Shown: positions 1 through 6,608, counted from the stretch's first letter. The stretch: DNA of 34,714 bases from Patescibacteria group bacterium (GCA_030017555.1 JASEIC010000008.1:1-34714); one strand, 5' to 3'. Translations and numbers: made by a program. Notes: a model not told the origin generated them from the sequence alone.

Positions 1-330
1 TTTAATCGTGTTTTGAGATGAGCCCAAGCTTTCAATCGCGTTTTGAGATGAGCCCAAGCTTTCAATCTTGTTTTGAGATGAGCCCAAGCTTTCAATCGTG
101 TTTTGAGATGAGCCCCAGCTTTTAATCGTGTTTCGAGATGAGCCCAAGCTTTCAATCGCGTTTTGAGATGAGCCCAAGCTTTCAATCGTGTTTTGAGATG
201 AGCCCAAGCTTTTAATCGTGTTTTGAGATACGTCCCAGCTTTCAATCGCGTTTCGAGATGAGCCCAAGCTTTTAATCGTGTTTCGAGATGAGCCCAAGCT
301 TTCAATCTTGTTTTGAGATGAGCCCAAGCT
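1..330. repeat. 30-bp tandem repeat, 11 units (no spacers), coding on minus strand
   Basis: Consensus ttyaatcgygtttygagatgagcccaagct repeated head to tail with few substitutions; 30 bp = 10 codons. Confidence 0.97.
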
Positions 331-483
331 TTTGATAAAACAATTTTCCAATCCTAAAATTGCCTTTGGATAACTTTTATTTATATTGATTATTTCTATC
401 GTGTCCTTAAAAACGATATTTCCCTTAAAATCATTTTTTATTTTATCAAACTCTTTTTGAGTTTTTATTATTATTTTCTTCAT
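1..483 (-). CDS. N-terminal part of end-spanning decapeptide-repeat protein (continues at 34665 down to 34012 if circular)
   Basis: ATG at 481-483 (minus) preceded by AGGAG. Reads MKKIIIKTQKEFDKIKNDFKGNIVFKDTIEIININKSYPKAILGLENCFIK and then in-frame repeats SLGSSQNKIE SLGSSRNTIK... with no stop to position 1. The frame is preserved across the 49-nt terminal overlap into ORF 34012..34692. Confidence 0.85.
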   Translation of the reverse strand, partial: MKKIIIKTQKEFDKIKNDFKGNIVFKDTIEIININKSYPKAILGLENCFIKSLGSSQNKIESLGSSRNTIKSLGSSRNAIESWDVSQNTIKSLGSSQNTIESLGSSQNAIESLGSSRNTIKSWGSSQNTIESLGSSQNKIESLGSSQNAIESLGSSQNTIK

Positions 484-502
484 ATTTTTATATTACTCCT
501 TT

Positions 503-552
503 CTTTTATAAATTCCTGTCTTTTATAAATTCCTGTCTTTTATAAATTCCTG
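503..552. repeat. 17-bp tandem repeat x3 at the gene 3' end
   Basis: cttttataaattcctgt at 503-519 and 520-536, and 16/17 at 537-552. Contains the stop codon of ORF 523..915. Confidence 0.95.
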
Positions 553-915
553 ATTCGGGAGGGAATTGCTGTAAAGTAAAACTTCCGCCTCCCCGAATTT
601 ACACCAATTTTTCTCGACCTTTACTAATTTACAAAATTCCTTATTAACTTCCTCGATCCTATCTAAATAATCCCTTCCTTCTTTGATTAAATTTTCAATA
701 CTCTTTACTTCGTCGCCTCTTAATCGGATATTTCCATTTGCCAGCAATTCGCTAAAATCTCTTACTTCTCTTTCTAACAAACCCACAATCCCGAAAAAAA
801 CCTTATAAAAACTTAATTTTTTATCTGAAGTATCTCCCATTAGATTTTTATTATCGCCCAAATAAATAAGAATATCCCGATTGAAACTTGAAAATACTCC
901 CAAACTCTTACCCAC
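523..915 (-). CDS. hypothetical protein
   Basis: 130-aa ORF in the co-oriented minus-strand gene series; no family recognised. Confidence 0.7.
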   Translation of the reverse strand: MGKSLGVFSSFNRDILIYLGDNKNLMGDTSDKKLSFYKVFFGIVGLLEREVRDFSELLANGNIRLRGDEVKSIENLIKEGRDYLDRIEEVNKEFCKLVKVEKNWCKFGEAEVLLYSNSLPNQEFIKDRNL

Positions 916-940
916 TTTGACCTCGGTGATTTTATTTTTA

Positions 941-1129
941 TCATTTTTGGTTTTGTTTTGCGACCTTTGCGTTTATTCCCCGATATCTAATAAAATGATA
1001 TCTCGCTAATTGTCTGCTTTTTATACCAAGTATGTTGGCTATCTCTTGATAAGAAAAGCCGTTTTGAACTAATTTATTTATCCTCCCGCCAATATCTCTT
1101 ACTTGTGATTTCATTCTGCGTTTAATCAT
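941..1129 (-). CDS. small helix-turn-helix protein
   Basis: RDIGGRINKLVQNGFSYQEIANILGIKSRQLARYHF has a sigma-like/resolvase-like HTH pattern. Confidence 0.7.
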   Translation of the reverse strand: MIKRRMKSQVRDIGGRINKLVQNGFSYQEIANILGIKSRQLARYHFIRYRGINAKVAKQNQK

Positions 1130-1204
1130 ACTTTAATTTTAGTCCCTTTCATATATTTGTCAATAGTAGATAAAATCTACCTATTTCGAGCTATCCATAG
1201 ACTC

Positions 1205-1213
1205 TGTGGATAA
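1205..1213 (-). promoter_or_regulatory. DnaA-box-like 9-mer (TTATCCACA on minus)
   Basis: TGTGGATAA on the plus strand; part of the inverted repeat TATCCA-tagactctg-TGGATA (1192-1212). Confidence 0.5.
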
Positions 1214-1265
1214 GTTTTTGTTAAGTTAGAGCAAAATATCTTGAGCTAAACGCTGTTTTGTTATC

Positions 1266-1406
1266 TCACAATACTTCTAATTTATTTATATACTTTTTTA
1301 ATAATTCGTTATTTCCAATTCCATCAAATTGTATTCTAAATCCGATTTTAATATCCTCTATTTCTTTTTGTAATTCCTCGCAATTTTCGCAAGTATTTTT
1401 TTCCAT
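1266..1406 (-). CDS. small hypothetical protein with CxxC (below ORF-track cutoff)
   Basis: MEKNTCENCEELQKEIEDIKIGFRIQFDGIGNNELLKKYINKLEVL*, 46 aa, co-oriented. Confidence 0.5.
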   Translation of the reverse strand: MEKNTCENCEELQKEIEDIKIGFRIQFDGIGNNELLKKYINKLEVL

Positions 1407-1437
1407 TTATTTTTTATTATGAAGCAATCCTTTTGGT

Positions 1438-1590
1438 TTAAAATTTAATTCTTTGTTCGTTTTGTTCTTTTATGTCCGCTTTTCTAACACAATCAGGACA
1501 AATTCCCCGTATACTAATCTCTTCTATTATTTCTTTGTAATCCCAAAATGGCTCTCCGCATATTCTGCATTTTTCAATTTGTTTATTCAT
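1438..1590 (-). CDS. small zinc-ribbon protein (below ORF-track cutoff)
   Basis: MNKQIEKCRICGEPFWDYKEIIEEISIRGICPDCVRKADIKEQNEQRIKF*, 50 aa, two CxxC motifs. Confidence 0.6.
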   Translation of the reverse strand: MNKQIEKCRICGEPFWDYKEIIEEISIRGICPDCVRKADIKEQNEQRIKF

Positions 1591-1640
1591 TATTTAGTTT
1601 ATTTATTATTTTCGTTTATTTTATTTTTTCTTTTAAGTTT

Positions 1641-1976
1641 CTATTTAAATTCCGCTTTTTGGTAGTAGCACGCTTCTCCACAATAAATTCTCTTTCTTTT
1701 CTTTCTCTCCATAAAAGATTTGCCGCAGGTTTTACATTTAATCGTTTCGCATAAATCTTTATTGATTTCTCTTTTTTTATAAGGCTTATGGTCTTTGCGG
1801 TTCATTTTTTTAAACATAGGACAACTCCTGTTATGAATTATTCCTCTTTCTGTCCCCCAATATCTTTTTAATTCTTCGTATGAACAATTACATCTTTCGC
1901 AATTTTCACAGATACTTCTAAAATCATTTAGCATATCAAATTCTCTTTTACATTTTTTACAAGCGGCCTTTTTCAT
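1641..1976 (-). CDS. zinc-ribbon / zinc-finger protein
   Basis: Multiple Cys pairs: ACKKCKREF, CENCERC, CKTCGKSF, YCGEAC. Confidence 0.7.
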   Translation of the reverse strand: MKKAACKKCKREFDMLNDFRSICENCERCNCSYEELKRYWGTERGIIHNRSCPMFKKMNRKDHKPYKKREINKDLCETIKCKTCGKSFMERKKRKRIYCGEACYYQKAEFK

Positions 1977-2093
1977 ATAAACATATAAATTTAGTTTTGG
2001 CTTGGCTTATTTTCCACAGAAATAATCCCAATTTATTTTGCGTCCGATTTTAGTTTTATAAATACTTCTGACACATTTCTCCATTTAAACTTA

Positions 2094-2232
2094 TCATCTG
2101 CCCATCATAATTCTTAAGTTCAATCTCTTATTAAAATATTCATATATTTCCTCAGCTAAAATCAGCTAAAACTTGAGCGGAATTAACTTTCTTTATAACA
2201 AATCTTCTTCTATTAAATAACGCTTGTTCCAT
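2094..2232 (-). pseudogene. small ORF split by a 10-bp tandem duplication (frameshift)
   Basis: ATG at 2230-2232 overlaps the RNase H stop (TAATG). Reads MEQALFNRRRFVIKKVNSAQVLADFS*. Removing one copy of tcagctaaaa (2152-2161/2162-2171) restores MEQALFNRRRFVIKKVNSAQVLAEEIYEYFNKRLNLRIMMGR*. Confidence 0.5.
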
Positions 2233-2642
2233 TATAAAGAGTATCTTCCTTCTATTCCTTCTATGTAATGTCCGGCCAAGCTTTCTTCTCTCGGGATCCA
2301 AACAAAACTTACTAAAATGCCTTTCATTAGCGCTCTAATTATATCTCTAATCGTTGTAGTAAGTTCTCGATTATTCAAATGCTTGCCTAATTTTTTTGAA
2401 TGTATCCAAGTAAGAGCAATCTTACTGTCGGTTTTAATTAGAACATTATCAACCTTATTAACCGAAATCCACATAAGAGCTTCTTTAATAGCTAAAAGTT
2501 CAGCGATATTATTTGACCCCTCTTCTTGAGTCTTTTCAACTAAAACATTACCGCTTTCATCGGTTACAACCATTACCATTTTTCTGATGGCTTGATTCTT
2601 CTGATTAGAATTTGAACATCCGCCATCAACATATAAAATCAT
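2232..2642 (-). CDS. RNase H-like (RNase HI family) protein
   Basis: MILYVDGGCSNSN..., NNIAELLAIKEALMW, VLIKTDSKIALTWI, HYIEGIEG match the DGG / AEL-E / TDS RNase H signature. Confidence 0.85.
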   Translation of the reverse strand: MILYVDGGCSNSNQKNQAIRKMVMVVTDESGNVLVEKTQEEGSNNIAELLAIKEALMWISVNKVDNVLIKTDSKIALTWIHSKKLGKHLNNRELTTTIRDIIRALMKGILVSFVWIPREESLAGHYIEGIEGRYSL

Positions 2643-3124
2643 AATTTATGAGGACAAATTTTATAGTATTGTTTTGCTAAATTACAGTTATAACAAAGTA
2701 CCTGATAACCTTTCGGAAAACTCATCTTCCGTAAATAACGAAGTATAGAAACTTGACTCCCAAACTTCTTTCTTTCTGCTTTACCATCATTATTTATATG
2801 GTCAATGCATAAAAATTTTATTTCAGTTTCACCACAACAATTACATTTAGGTTTTTCTCCTCCATAACCTTTTAATACATCAAACCGCAGTTCTTGATGA
2901 TGTTCGCGATTTAATTTCCTATACAGTTCGGGATTTTTCCAATACTTCTTTTTATAGCCGTCTCCTTGTCTTGTAGGAAATCTTTTATAATATTCTTTTT
3001 TACACTTAATAGTTATTTGATTAGCGCATTTCTTACAGTAAGAAGCAATTCCATCTTTATTCCTTTTATAAAAATAAAAATCTTTTTCGTTTTTTGCTTT
3101 CTTACACTTGAAACAGGTTTTCAC
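2639..3124 (-). CDS. HNH endonuclease (phage free-standing type, N-terminal zinc ribbon)
   Basis: CFKCKKAKNEKDFYFYKRNKDGIASYCKKC...CNCCGETEIKFLCIDHINNDGKAERKKFG...FPKGYQVLCYNCNLAK. GTG start after AGGT. Confidence 0.88.
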   Translation of the reverse strand: MKTCFKCKKAKNEKDFYFYKRNKDGIASYCKKCANQITIKCKKEYYKRFPTRQGDGYKKKYWKNPELYRKLNREHHQELRFDVLKGYGGEKPKCNCCGETEIKFLCIDHINNDGKAERKKFGSQVSILRYLRKMSFPKGYQVLCYNCNLAKQYYKICPHKL

Positions 3125-3142
3125 CTACTAAGTTAGGTCTGT

Positions 3143-3191
3143 TTTGGCGAAATCTTCTCACGACAAGGTTTTGCCAAAGCAGATTTTTTTT
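3143..3191 (+). terminator. 14-bp hairpin followed by a T8 tract (terminator-like on +, or 5' leader structure of the HNH gene on -)
   Basis: TTTGGCGAAATCTT (3143-3156) pairs with AAGGTTTTGCCAAA (3165-3178), including G-U pairs; T-run at 3184-3191. Confidence 0.45.
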
Positions 3192-3365
3192 AGGGTTCGC
3201 ATCGGCAGAGTCGTGTAGCGATTAAATGGATATAAAGTTCGGTATCAGCCCTTTTATACTATGAACGAAAATAAATATAGACCAATAAAACAGAACGGAC
3301 GGCCTTAGAAAGGTTAGTTGTTGAAAGAATGTTAAGCGCTTTGCCCCAAATTATGCTAAAAAGAC

Positions 3366-3374
3366 TTATCCACA
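3366..3374 (+). promoter_or_regulatory. DnaA-box-like 9-mer TTATCCACA
   Basis: Exact match to the classic consensus, in an intergenic region. Confidence 0.45.
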
Positions 3375-3411
3375 GATAGGGGTTTGGCAATCTTTTATAA
3401 TTTGCTATGCT

Positions 3412-3417
3412 TATAAT
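3412..3417 (+). promoter_or_regulatory. putative plus-strand promoter -10 (TATAAT in tatgctTATAATac)
   Basis: Consensus -10 hexamer upstream of a plus-strand terminator and a structured RNA; no convincing -35. Confidence 0.35.
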
Positions 3418-3454
3418 ACAAAATAACTTAATCTATGTGGACTTGATTGAGAGT

Positions 3455-3510
3455 AAAATCCTTAACCTTAGTCCATATAAGTCCATATAGGGTTAAGGAT
3501 TTTGTTTTTA
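3455..3510 (+). terminator. strong plus-strand intrinsic terminator
   Basis: AAAATCCTTAACC (3455-3467) and GGTTAAGGATTTT (3491-3503) form a perfect 13-bp stem followed by GTTTTT; the loop carries the direct repeat agtccatataagtccatata. Confidence 0.75.
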
Positions 3511-3514
3511 AAAC

Positions 3515-3785
3515 CGAGAGTGAAGCCAGCAGATTAAAATCGTGGCAAGAGGGCAATGTCGACGACTGACAACCCTGAAGCCTTAGAATGTAAGATGTTG
3601 TAGCTTCTAAGGTTGAGATATCCCACCGTAAAGGTGGCTCTGAAAGTGGCAATGAAATCTTTTGTGAGCAACAAAAGTTCTGGGGGCGATGTTATCCCGT
3701 CCAAAGAAGTAATTGCTAACATCACGTAAAACGGCAAAGCCGAAAGGCGAAATAGCGAAGGTTTTAAAACATTTGCTCACTATAT
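3515..3785 (+). ncRNA. highly structured noncoding RNA; tentative HEARO/omega-RNA-like
   Basis: Nested stems: CCTTAGAA/TTCTAAGG (3581-3588/3605-3612), CCACC/GGTGG (3623-3627/3633-3637), CTTTTGT/ACAAAAG (3659-3665/3671-3677), GATGTTA/TAACATC (3688-3694/3717-3723), CGGC/GCCG (3732-3735/3739-3742). Loops are purine-rich on the plus strand and there is no credible ORF. Confidence 0.6.
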
Positions 3786-4007
3786 TTATTTAATAAAAGA
3801 AATTTGTTTCTCTAAAAGTCGTATTAGCAAATTAATATTATGATACTTTATTGTGGCGGTATTAAATTTTCAACTAAAATCGCTATTAGGGGCGTTTTCA
3901 CCTGCTCCCCTGCCCAAAGATACCTTTTTAATGCAAATCGTTAAAATAAGCGATTCTGTTAGTTTTAGGATTTTAGAGAGAATACGGTGGATCATTTTAA
4001 AATTAAT

Positions 4008-4457
4008 TCATAACCAACACTTCTTCGACCAAAACCATATCTTGTCGGCTCCTTCTGTTTCTAATAAATATCGGGCATAAGTTTCATTATCTTTTTCATT
4101 AAATAAATTTAATCCTAACTTATCGGCAGTTTCTTTATGATAAAATAAGTTAATTTGAAAACGCCCTATATCTAAATTATTTATCCTTCCACGCAAAACT
4201 TCGCCATTCTTGTAATGAAGGTCGTTACTTTCACAAATCGCTATTCTTTTAAGCAGGTCATTATTTTTATCTTCAATAGGTTCTTTCTCGCTTGTGATAG
4301 ACTTTATCGGTTCTTGGATTGTCGGGATCGGCTCAATCGTAAAAGTTCTTGGGGATAGCCAGAAACCAAGTATTGCTATACTAAGACAAGATGAAGCTAT
4401 TAAAGATTTTAAGTTTCGTATCATTTTGGCGGTTTTGCCTACCGCCGAAGCATACAT
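4008..4457 (-). CDS. membrane-anchored lytic transglycosylase/lysozyme-fold (SLT-like) protein
   Basis: N-terminal hydrophobic segment, then RIAICESNDLHYKNGE...DIGRFQINLFYHKETADKLGLNLFNEKDNETYARYLL...IWFWSKKCW. Start is probably the internal MIRNLK. Confidence 0.75.
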   Translation of the reverse strand: MYASAVGKTAKMIRNLKSLIASSCLSIAILGFWLSPRTFTIEPIPTIQEPIKSITSEKEPIEDKNNDLLKRIAICESNDLHYKNGEVLRGRINNLDIGRFQINLFYHKETADKLGLNLFNEKDNETYARYLLETEGADKIWFWSKKCWL

Positions 4458-4623
4458 CTCAATCGTAAATTCAAAGCCTTATAAGTATAATATATTTAGA
4501 AAGCGGATTTCAATAAAGATATGCACAGGTATTATTATAGCATTTTATTGACTTATCTGTATAATTTGTAATAAAGTAGTTTGCTAATTCGTTATATTTA
4601 TTGTAAAGTAAAGGACGCTTTCA

Positions 4624-4660
4624 CCGCTGTCTGGGGTCTTATGGCAGGACAGCGGTTTTT
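4624..4660 (+). terminator. plus-strand intrinsic terminator
   Basis: CCGCTGTC (4624-4631) / GACAGCGG (4648-4655) followed by TTTTT. Confidence 0.75.
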
Positions 4661-4681
4661 GTTTCCAGCCACTTTTTGTTA

Positions 4682-4690
4682 TGTTATAAT
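4682..4690 (+). promoter_or_regulatory. extended -10 promoter (TGTTATAAT)
   Basis: Perfect TGnTATAAT with a weak -35 TTTCCA 17 nt upstream. Confidence 0.55.
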
Positions 4691-4696
4691 TATATT

Positions 4697-4790
4697 GAGG
4701 TGATAACATCTCTCACCTTACGCTTGATAAAAGTCTCGTAAGGCAAGCAAGAAATTACCCGCGCCTATATGCGTGGGCTTTTCTTTTAAA
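4697..4790 (+). ncRNA. candidate small RNA of ~95 nt with its own promoter and terminator
   Basis: Extended -10 at 4682-4690; hairpins AGGTGA/TCACCT (4698-4703/4713-4718) and CCTTACG/CGTAAGG (4716-4722/4737-4743); terminator CCCGCGC/GCGTGGG (4758-4764/4771-4777) + CTTTTCTTTT. Confidence 0.55.
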
Positions 4791-4814
4791 GAAATATTTG
4801 AATTTTTTACAAAC

Positions 4815-4836
4815 AAAAACCGCTATCAAGCGGTAA
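4815..4836 (-). terminator. minus-strand terminator downstream of the lysis genes
   Basis: ACCGCT-atca-AGCGGT; followed by TTTTTG on the minus strand. Confidence 0.5.
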
Positions 4837-5001
4837 TTGCTAATATTAGTGACTCCCCAAGTTTTAGCCTGATATCGGCTAGAACGAGTTACGAGTATAA
4901 TATTAAAAACTTTAAAATGGCGAGACGAGCTAAATTAAAAAATATATTACTTAATCTCGTTCACTCATTTCGCCAATTATACCATGCTGAAAAAAATAAT
5001 G

Positions 5002-5190
5002 CTACTTTCTTCTTCCGATCGGCGTTAAATCTCCCTTTCTAAATCTCCCATACCAAGAAATAGCCAAACCTACAAGAACAAAGACGGCCGTAAACGCCTG
5101 CGAAAGTTCTTCTGTGGCGATATTTATCTTAAACAGGCCAAGAATAAATGAAGTCAAAGCCACGTAATTACCTATTTGAGTTACACTCAT
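5002..5190 (-). CDS. small two-helix membrane protein (holin candidate)
   Basis: Two hydrophobic segments separated by IATEEL, basic C-terminus, adjacent to the amidase gene. Confidence 0.55.
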   Translation of the reverse strand: MSVTQIGNYVALTSFILGLFKINIATEELSQAFTAVFVLVGLAISWYGRFRKGDLTPIGRRK

Positions 5191-5212
5191 ATTTTATTTA
5201 ATTTAACGACCT

Positions 5213-5800
5213 TTAACCCTTGGCGATATCTTCGCATCTGCCGCTAATTTTCCCGAATCTTATTTTGTTTATAAGTTCATTATAATATATTTTAAGCCGT
5301 TCTAAAAGAGTCAAAGTTAATTGATAATCTTCAAACATAATCCTGTTAAAATAATTATCTGGCAATCCTAAACCATAACATTCCGTTGGATTAAGCCTGC
5401 GATGAGGAATAATTTGGATTAGAGGGTTTTTTTGTATAAGCTTTGCATAGATTGTCTTTAAAGCAGAAATCTGTGAAGAGGTCGGCGTATCTATTCCTTT
5501 ACTAAAGTTCCCGGCTAAACAAACCGAAATAGCCACGCCACCAAAATTCCAATTTCTGTTAGCGATTGTTTCTTCTCCTATTAATCTGAATTGAGTAATA
5601 ATCCCATCCTTATCTATAAAGAAATTATATCCGCCATAATTCCCTAAAGAAGAAATCATATCCCATTTATACTGATGGGCGGCGTTTATGTTCTTGGCAG
5701 TTAGGTTTTGAGTTGAGACATTTTGATTGCCGAGCCAACCGGTATGATGGATGCATAAATATTTACTTTTGTCAGAATTGTAGGATTTAGAGTAAATCAT
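5213..5800 (-). CDS. N-acetylmuramoyl-L-alanine amidase (amidase_2/PGRP-like) endolysin
   Basis: YLCIHHTGW...NYGGYNFFIDKDG...GVAISVCLAGNFSKG...TPTSSQISALKTIY...IPHRRLNPTECYGLGLP. Confidence 0.87.
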   Translation of the reverse strand: MIYSKSYNSDKSKYLCIHHTGWLGNQNVSTQNLTAKNINAAHQYKWDMISSLGNYGGYNFFIDKDGIITQFRLIGEETIANRNWNFGGVAISVCLAGNFSKGIDTPTSSQISALKTIYAKLIQKNPLIQIIPHRRLNPTECYGLGLPDNYFNRIMFEDYQLTLTLLERLKIYYNELINKIRFGKISGRCEDIAKG

Positions 5801-6576
5801 AAGCCATGGAATAATCTTTTAAGCCATTCCACGAATTTTTGAAACCAATTCTTTTTTTGCGTTTCCCATACTTCTTTTTTCCGAAGATAATATCTCTTAA
5901 CATAATTAAATCCAAAATTCCAAGTTAAATATTTTATGCTTTGATCGTAGGAATCAAAAACTTTCCAATAAAGTCCGTCAACATATCCAAAAAGAACGCA
6001 CCAGTGGCTATCTTTTGCTCCCATAGGTCTATAGAATAATCCTTCGCTATTTACAGCCCAAGCATAGACGGCAATTCCGAAGGGTGAATATTTTAAAGCT
6101 TCTTTTAATCCTTCAAAGGATTTATCGCTAACCCATTCGTGTTTTATCTCATATTGAGATAACCAATCTTCGCCTTTACTTAAATAAAGTTTGGACATCG
6201 GATCAGGTTTAATAAATTCCTCATAAGTTTCGGTTATAGGCAGTTCTTCTTGATTTATCAATCCATTCTTTCGTATAGTTTCGGCTATTAAATGAGGCGT
6301 GGAACCCGGCTCTCTTACGCCCGCCAAAATATAAAGGAATCTTTCAGAATAATTAGGTTCAATATTAAAAAGTCTTTTATGGAGTATTTCGATTGCGTTG
6401 AGCGTTCCCCAAACCGTGCAACCCCAAGTTTCAAAATTCTCAAATTGAGGTTCATAAAGAGGTAAGTATTTATCCCATTGGCTATTCTCTTCAAGAATTA
6501 TCTGCGGAATAGAGCTTGACCCAAAAATATAATGTTCAGGTTCAATCTTGTCCGGAATAAATCCATAATTTTTCAT
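5797..6576 (-). CDS. C1 (papain-like) family cysteine peptidase
   Basis: FETWGCTVWGTLNAIE (Cys nucleophile region) ... SHWCVLFGYVDGLYWKVFDSYD (His/Asn region). Confidence 0.72.
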   Translation of the reverse strand: MKNYGFIPDKIEPEHYIFGSSSIPQIILEENSQWDKYLPLYEPQFENFETWGCTVWGTLNAIEILHKRLFNIEPNYSERFLYILAGVREPGSTPHLIAETIRKNGLINQEELPITETYEEFIKPDPMSKLYLSKGEDWLSQYEIKHEWVSDKSFEGLKEALKYSPFGIAVYAWAVNSEGLFYRPMGAKDSHWCVLFGYVDGLYWKVFDSYDQSIKYLTWNFGFNYVKRYYLRKKEVWETQKKNWFQKFVEWLKRLFHGL

Positions 6577-6608
6577 ATTTTAACTGCTAACTCGTTGTTG
6601 CGACCTTT

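Noticed and set aside
1-330. CRISPR-like array at the left end
   Set aside because: The 30-bp units are strictly head-to-tail with no spacers and code in frame for a decapeptide repeat protein.
1453-1754. Plus-strand ORFs MFVLFFYVRF... and MALRIFCIF...
   Set aside because: Phe/Leu-rich translations of AT-rich antisense DNA opposite small zinc-ribbon genes.
3428-3737. Two overlapping minus ORFs (3428..3652, 3534..3737)
   Set aside because: They lie over the structured plus-strand RNA and terminator stem; compositions are not protein-like and no family is recognised.
3853-4551. Plus-strand ORFs 3853..4080 and 4294..4551, checked as possible IscB/TnpB remnants
   Set aside because: They are antisense to the SLT-like gene and its upstream region; no HNH/RuvC motifs are visible.
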